A DNA stretch of 10,581 nucleotides from assembly GCA_030432175.1 (NCBI GenBank), contig JAUIHU010000100.1, positions 1-10,581 of the forward strand. The letters run 5' to 3'. Position 1 is the stretch's first letter. Each line of letters opens with the position of its first letter. Source of the DNA: Verrucomicrobiia bacterium. GTDB lineage: Bacteria > Verrucomicrobiota > Verrucomicrobiia > Limisphaerales > JAUIHU01. Positions 6,138 to 10,581 of the stretch are shown here, in pieces. The notes beneath the pieces are model-generated. The model saw only the letters and a list, made by a program, of their open reading frames with translations, made no database searches and was not told the DNA's origin. The position numbers were made by a program, and so were the translations under genes.

Positions 6138-6983
6138 TCAAAAAAACGTGGTTTCGGATCTTGTGGTCCTGGTGGTCGCTGTTTTCAGTGATTGTTCATT
6201 GGCGAGATCCAGCAGTTCTTGCAGGAAGGATTCATCTCGAAGAAGGATGTCTTCCAGAGAATTTTTCTCCGGCTTATCACGCCCGGAAATTTTCCAAAGC
6301 GGATCCGCCATGGACTGCGCCAGCGCCTGTCGGCGTTCAATCGGAAAAGTGGAGTTCCGGCTGAGGTACTGCTCGATTAAATCCAGTTGTTTGACGGTGA
6401 TGTTCCCTCCGGGCAGGGAAAGAGGTTTTCGAGAATGCCCTTGCTCCACTCTGGCGACCCACGCTGCCCCAGTTCGCGTTTCAATAGTATTTGGAAAGGT
6501 TTCCCGAATGACGATAGTGCCGGCGACCATGTCTCCAAGTCGTTTGCCGCTCGGATCAAGATGCATCACGATGCCTCCCAAAGCATACGTTGGTGGTGGA
6601 AACGCATCGGCTGCCCTGAGGAAGTTCCGGACCGCCGATTCGTAAAAACCGATTGGCAAACCATCTTCACGAAGAACACGCAAACCCATATATTTCTTGC
6701 CTGGTGTAATTCCCTGGAAATAGCCTTCGATCAAAAAGAAATACCCCCACATTACCACAAAGAAAATCAGGATCATCATTGCGATTCCATAAGACCCAAA
6801 CCCTAATCCCTGCCAGCTCATCAAGGGGATTGCGCCCAGAAACAAAATCAACCAGAATCCGACCAGCGCCAGAACGATAAACAACAGATCTATCAAATGC
6901 GCCAGAAACCTGGATCCAAGTCCAGCCAGCTCGAATTCGAGGGCGGCATGCTCCGGGGTTGAAAGGAAGATGGAGTCTTTCAT
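6138..6983 (-). CDS. RDD-family membrane protein with cytosolic C-terminal extension
   Basis: The RDD domain (PF06271) covers residues about 15-160. It has Arg25 and Asp32 in the first helix (SRFLAHLID), two hydrophobic segments (about 28-56 and 64-89), the hallmark GITPGKKYMGLRV (91-103), AVRNFLRAAD (117-126) and the closing SGKRLGDMVAGTIVIRE. After it comes an extension of about 115 residues without membrane segments. It contains VKQLDLIEQYLSRNSTFPIE and RRQALAQSMADPL, an arrangement I associate with RDD proteins of MoxR clusters. It ends in a Thr/Arg-rich tail. The function is unknown; transport or scaffold roles have been suggested for the family. The ATG begins 6 bases after the DUF58 stop, indicating co-translation in one operon. 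Confidence 0.88.
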   Translation of the reverse strand: MKDSIFLSTPEHAALEFELAGLGSRFLAHLIDLLFIVLALVGFWLILFLGAIPLMSWQGLGFGSYGIAMMILIFFVVMWGYFFLIEGYFQGITPGKKYMGLRVLREDGLPIGFYESAVRNFLRAADAFPPPTYALGGIVMHLDPSGKRLGDMVAGTIVIRETFPNTIETRTGAAWVARVEQGHSRKPLSLPGGNITVKQLDLIEQYLSRNSTFPIERRQALAQSMADPLWKISGRDKPEKNSLEDILLRDESFLQELLDLANEQSLKTATTRTTRSETTFF

Positions 6984-6989
6984 GTTGGT

Positions 6990-8324
6990 TTACTGGAGGT
7001 TGCTCATTCGGATTTCGATGTAGCGTCGAATCAAATCCACCGTCAGCGATTCCGGCGTTGATTCCAAAACAAGAATGCCTTTGGAGCGCATTTTTTCCAA
7101 TGCCAGATGTCGTTTTATCAGCAGATTGGAAGCCGAAGCTTTTTCATAAACCTGTTGGAGGTTGTTCGGCATCTGACGGGATGTTTTCAGAATGCCCGGT
7201 TCCGAAAGGACCACACAAAGAACCAGATGCCGTGAAGCGGCGCGTGCAAGGTTGTTGGCCAGTCCTACACTCCCGGCGAGATCAAGTACGTCGGTAAAAA
7301 AAACAATCAAACTTCTCCGCTTCAACAAATGCATGGCCTCAGCGGTCACCTGCCAGTAATCAGATTCCACCGGAGACGCATCCACATGATACAGGGTTTC
7401 CATCATGCGATGCATGACTCTGCGTCCTTTGGTGGATGGCATGTAGGCCTGGATGCGGTTGGAGAAGCAAACCAGCGCCAGACTGTCTTCACGTTTACCA
7501 GCCACCTGACCCAGCATCAATGCGGCATTCATTGCGTGGTCCAAACGTGTCGCGCCCGATATGGTCTCACTCATCAAGCGACCACAATCGAGCATGATCG
7601 CTATCTGTTGTCCTCGCTCCACCTGCAACTGACGCACAATAATTTTCTGCCGCCTGGCTGAAGCTTTCCAGTCAACATGTCGCGTGTCGTCTCCCGTCAC
7701 ATAGGGGCGCAGGCTTTCAAATTCATGACCTTCACCACGGCGCTTTCTGGGGCGCTTCACATGCCAATCCTTGAACAACATTTTTGCAGTGAGCCTTTCT
7801 TCCGCAATGAGTTGAAAATCCGGATACACCTTGACGGGTTCAGCGGCATCCCATTGTTCCTCTCTCCAAATCCATCCCCCGGGAGCGCTGATCCGGGCGA
7901 CACAGTTTCCGTAATGCTGGATACCTCGCTTTGTCGGCTTGACCTCGTAGGAAAAGCGCAAAGTCTGATGCGCATCCACACGCATCGGAGCGAATGAGTG
8001 ATCCAATACAAATGTATCCGGAACCTCATCCCACAATTGTATTAAAACAGGGTAACGACTGTGGTTTTCGATGGATATCTGAACCGACGCCGAACGACCG
8101 CAAAGAAATCGAACGGGTATTTTTCGTGTAATGACGACCGATGTCTTACCTGGAATCAGTCGCGCCTGTTGGATCGTAAAAGCCAACCAACCGATCCAAA
8201 AAACAGCGCCCAGCAGCATGGCGGAATAACCCAGAGCGATCGTCGGGAGCCAACACAACCCTCCGATTCCCAACCCGATAAGGCTGGGAGTCCCCGGAAT
8301 CCAGTTAAGTCGCAATCGTCCCAT
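6990..8324 (-). CDS. DUF58 domain (VWA-like) membrane-anchored protein
   Basis: The 444-residue protein has two hydrophobic N-terminal segments (about 13-31 and 33-52) and then an Ig-like beta region (about 60-170, with VQISIENHSRYPVLIQL and KRGIQHYGNCVARISAPGG). The DUF58 signature (PF01882) follows: GEGHEFESLRPYVTGDD, then RHVDWKASARR (197-225). A von Willebrand A-like fold begins at IAIMLDCGRLMSE (241-253). Its MIDAS motif is reduced to D-C-G-R, as is usual in this family. FFTDVLDL further on is the later acidic strand. DUF58 proteins act together with MoxR ATPases, probably binding the client complex. The gene begins one base after the MoxR stop (TGA-A-ATG), so translation is likely coupled. 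The start has no Shine-Dalgarno. Confidence 0.92.
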   Translation of the reverse strand: MGRLRLNWIPGTPSLIGLGIGGLCWLPTIALGYSAMLLGAVFWIGWLAFTIQQARLIPGKTSVVITRKIPVRFLCGRSASVQISIENHSRYPVLIQLWDEVPDTFVLDHSFAPMRVDAHQTLRFSYEVKPTKRGIQHYGNCVARISAPGGWIWREEQWDAAEPVKVYPDFQLIAEERLTAKMLFKDWHVKRPRKRRGEGHEFESLRPYVTGDDTRHVDWKASARRQKIIVRQLQVERGQQIAIMLDCGRLMSETISGATRLDHAMNAALMLGQVAGKREDSLALVCFSNRIQAYMPSTKGRRVMHRMMETLYHVDASPVESDYWQVTAEAMHLLKRRSLIVFFTDVLDLAGSVGLANNLARAASRHLVLCVVLSEPGILKTSRQMPNNLQQVYEKASASNLLIKRHLALEKMRSKGILVLESTPESLTVDLIRRYIEIRMSNLQ

Positions 8325-8325
8325 T

Positions 8326-9312
8326 TCAACGGGGAATTGGAACCTGTTTGAGTAATTCCTGAATACAGTCGTCTGGACTCAATCCTTCCACCTGCGCTTC
8401 AGGTGTCAGGATAATGCGATGCCTCAATACCGGACAGGCGAGTGTCTGGACTTCGTCAGGAGTGACGTACTCCTTGGACCTCAATACCGCCAACGCTTTG
8501 GCTGCTTCCATCAGCATCACAGCCGCTCTGGGACTGGCGCCAAGGGACAGGTTTTGCTGAGATCTGGACTGGCGGATGATGTTGATGATGTATTGCATCA
8601 CCGGGGCTTCGACAGGGGTGGCTCTGGCTTGTGTACGAACAGCGGCAAGTTCGTTGCGCTGAATCACGCACTGGATCTTTGATTCCGGTTTGAGAGATTC
8701 ATCTCCCAATACGTGCATGCGTTTTAACATTTCCAGTTCAGCGTCTTCACTGGGATAAGGCACATGCAGTTTCATGAGAAATCGATCTAACTGTGCTTCA
8801 GGCAGGGGATAGGTTCCTTCATAATCCACCGGATTCTGCGTGGCCACCACAGTAAACAAATCCGAAAGCGCATGCCGTTCGCCATCAATGCTGACCTGCT
8901 TCTCCTGCATGGCCTCCAATAGAGCCGCCTGTGTTTTTGCCGGGGCACGATTGATTTCATCCGCCAGAACGATATCTCCAAAAACCGGCCCTTTGCGGAA
9001 CTTAAAACGGTTTTCATGCTGATCAAAAATATTAACCCCGGTGATGTCACTGGGCATCAGGTCGGGGGTGAGCTGGATTCTTGAAAATTCACAATCAGCG
9101 CTCGCAGCGAGACATTTCACCAGCAACGTCTTGGCGACACCCGGCACACCTTCCAGCAGGGCGTGTCCACCAGCGACCAGACATGTTAGAAGTCCCTGCA
9201 TAACCGATTCCTGTCCGCTGACAACGGTCTGCAGCTGGTCTTGTATGCGACCGACCAATGTGCGGCCTGCTGTCGCTTCCGGGGTTGAGTTTTCCTGAGG
9301 GTCAATGTTCAT
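8326..9312 (-). CDS. MoxR-family AAA+ ATPase
   Basis: This 328-residue cytosolic ATPase has all the expected motifs. They are Walker A GVPGVAKT (55-62), LTPDLMPSDITG (81-92), Walker B IVLADE (114-119) followed by INRAPAKTQAALLEAMQE, sensor 1 VVATQNP (155-161), EGTYPLPEAQLDRF (165-178) and sensor 2 GASPRA (258-263). The length is typical. MoxR proteins use ATP to remodel or activate client complexes, often by helping metal or cofactor insertion; the founding member acts on PQQ methanol dehydrogenase. They work with VWA-type partners, here the DUF58 protein directly downstream. The ATG at 9310-9312 overlaps the end of the DUF4350 gene by 11 bases and fits the short N-terminus before the conserved GQESVMQGLL region. 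Confidence 0.95.
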   Translation of the reverse strand: MNIDPQENSTPEATAGRTLVGRIQDQLQTVVSGQESVMQGLLTCLVAGGHALLEGVPGVAKTLLVKCLAASADCEFSRIQLTPDLMPSDITGVNIFDQHENRFKFRKGPVFGDIVLADEINRAPAKTQAALLEAMQEKQVSIDGERHALSDLFTVVATQNPVDYEGTYPLPEAQLDRFLMKLHVPYPSEDAELEMLKRMHVLGDESLKPESKIQCVIQRNELAAVRTQARATPVEAPVMQYIINIIRQSRSQQNLSLGASPRAAVMLMEAAKALAVLRSKEYVTPDEVQTLACPVLRHRIILTPEAQVEGLSPDDCIQELLKQVPIPR

Positions 9313-10581
9313 GACGATAATAACGTAAAATAGTAGCCGCTTTCTGACTGAGTGTTTTCAAGGTCAATTCATCGGCTGAAGTGGATTGATCGAGTTGGGT
9401 CAGTTGCTGGATCAGTTGGTTCCAATGAACGCCTAACTCGCTGGATCCGGCTTGCGCTGCCTGAGCTTCGATCCAGTCTTTCCATGGAATCATTAATCCA
9501 CCGCCCGTCAGATCCAGAGCCAGCGCGTGAACGATCCATTGCGCAGAAAGCCGAGTAGGTTTGGCTTGTTCAAGCATCGACGCTCTTGCCTGGAGCAGCT
9601 TGAGGGTTTCTCTCTTCTGATTGGATGGCTTTTCGTAAATGCGCCCAAGGCGACGTCGGGTGAGTAAAATGAAAAGCCCACCTGCCAGCATGGCTTGTAG
9701 TGTCAACCATCCCCAAGGGGTGATGAGAAATGCTCCAGCCAGGGAAGTGATTCCTTTGCGTTCCGAAAAACCATGACGATATTCATCGAATGCAACATTC
9801 CCATTCCTCCAACCGAGACAGATGCGAGTCCACCAGACAGCATTGTCGGACTCTGTCATGGCCTCGTTGGTAATCGTGGAGCTACCGCCAATGACCAGAA
9901 TGCGGCCTTGGCCCATTGGCTGCAGGATGACCAGTGGCATGTCGTTTTCCCCGACAACAAAGGGTTCAATCTCTCCATCCCATTCAGGTTTGTCTTTGGA
10001 TTTGATTTTGTAAACGGGCAGATCTTCTTCCAGGGTCGACCATTCCATAGATTCAAACTGCTCGGTTTGCTCAACCGCAAAATGAATACCCAACCGCTCC
10101 AGCAGACTTTCTGATTCCGGATCGGAATCCTGCTTTGAAATTTCTTCATTCAATGCATCCCGCTGGCGATCTTCCATCCAGGCATTTTGACGCTGCAGAG
10201 GTTGGTCGGATATCGGCCAATCGGTTTCCAATGAAAGAATCAGCTGTCCTCCCTCACTCACCCATTGCAACAAGGCTTCGGTTTCATGCGGACCCAGCGG
10301 GCGTCCCGGGGAAGCCACGATCAGTGTGTCGATGTCGTGCGTGATTTCAGAATACCCTTCCACAACCGCAAAGGGCTTGCGCCATTGGATGACGGATGGT
10401 TGGAATGTTTTCAGGATCATCCACAGCCCCTTGGCTCCTGATTTGTCAGAATAAAAGGAGCTGGGCCGATTCAGCAGATCATGACTGGCGGAAGGGGACA
10501 GAATGGCCAGCAATGCCATCAGCAAAATAAAACAGGCCAGGGCTGAAAACAGGATGATGCGGTTTTTACGTTCAACGTTCA
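9302..10581 (-). CDS. DUF4350 domain membrane protein, first gene of the MoxR cluster in the window (start at edge)
   Basis: The frame stays open to the right edge. Its first bases on the minus strand, TG-AAC-GTT-GAA-CGT, suggest an ATG whose A lies one base outside, giving MNVERKN and a protein of about 426 residues. A TTG at 10523-10525 is an inferior start because it falls inside the hydrophobic segment (IILFSALACFILLMALLAIL, about residues 8-27). The DUF4350 core (PF14258) follows: SFYSDKSGAKGLWMILKTF, DTLIVASPGRPLG and WVSEGGQLILS. Then come RILVIGGSS, the conserved FDEYRHG (about 265-271) and a second membrane segment (about 280-306). The cytosolic tail (LKLLQARASMLEQ, AATILRYYRHEH) is helical. 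The large middle part should lie outside the cytoplasm. DUF4350 proteins are regular members of MoxR/DUF58 loci, probably membrane components. A DUF4129 gene is often found further upstream, which cannot be checked here. Confidence 0.87.
   Translation of the reverse strand, partial: NVERKNRIILFSALACFILLMALLAILSPSASHDLLNRPSSFYSDKSGAKGLWMILKTFQPSVIQWRKPFAVVEGYSEITHDIDTLIVASPGRPLGPHETEALLQWVSEGGQLILSLETDWPISDQPLQRQNAWMEDRQRDALNEEISKQDSDPESESLLERLGIHFAVEQTEQFESMEWSTLEEDLPVYKIKSKDKPEWDGEIEPFVVGENDMPLVILQPMGQGRILVIGGSSTITNEAMTESDNAVWWTRICLGWRNGNVAFDEYRHGFSERKGITSLAGAFLITPWGWLTLQAMLAGGLFILLTRRRLGRIYEKPSNQKRETLKLLQARASMLEQAKPTRLSAQWIVHALALDLTGGGLMIPWKDWIEAQAAQAGSSELGVHWNQLIQQLTQLDQSTSADELTLKTLSQKAATILRYYRHEH

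Overview
The window looks like a chromosomal segment of a Gram-negative, probably marine bacterium of the Verrucomicrobiota (perhaps Opitutae or Puniceicoccales). This placement is inference. It rests on the secreted PQQ-type sugar dehydrogenase/cytochrome c fusion with an unusual C-terminal domain, the MoxR/DUF58/DUF4350 cluster, the style of the intergenic palindromic repeats, and the lack of a convincing Shine-Dalgarno sequence before any confident start. No marker gene is present to prove it.

The left part (1 to about 2250) is an accessory, repeat-rich and partly decayed region. It opens with the 5' part of an Rpn-family (PD-(D/E)XK, 'transposase_31') gene broken by an in-frame stop and truncated. 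Next comes a RES-domain toxin gene whose reading frame is broken by one missing base in a run of G (680-683). The lost C-terminus, including the conserved VPS serine region, is intact in the next frame as far as 889. A Xre/MbcA-ParS type antitoxin gene follows in the unusual toxin-first order. A perfect 15-bp palindrome lies at the toxin/antitoxin junction.

From 1349 to 2216 the DNA carries five copies, in both orientations, of a roughly 20-bp sequence with the core TTTGACACCC. They form two hairpin-like or MITE-like elements and one solo copy. Between them are a block of consecutive hairpins (1490-1645) and a small unrecognised gene on the minus strand (1704-2051).

The central gene (2269-5097, plus strand) encodes a 942-residue secreted fusion: a PQQ-dependent glucose/sorbosone dehydrogenase-like propeller, a linker domain resembling diheme cytochromes but with its first heme motif apparently lost, one CxxCH cytochrome c domain, and an uncharacterised C-terminal domain.

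From 10581 down to 5121 runs a tight minus-strand operon, in order of transcription: DUF4350 membrane protein, MoxR AAA+ ATPase, DUF58 (VWA-like) protein, RDD membrane protein, and SpoIIM/DUF95 membrane protein. Its junctions are an 11-base overlap, then gaps of 1, 6 and 30 bases. Such clusters are thought to act as chaperone-like machines at the membrane that mature or activate other protein complexes. The operon converges on the dehydrogenase gene with only 23 bases between the stop codons. The ATG of the DUF4350 gene very probably begins one base beyond the right edge.
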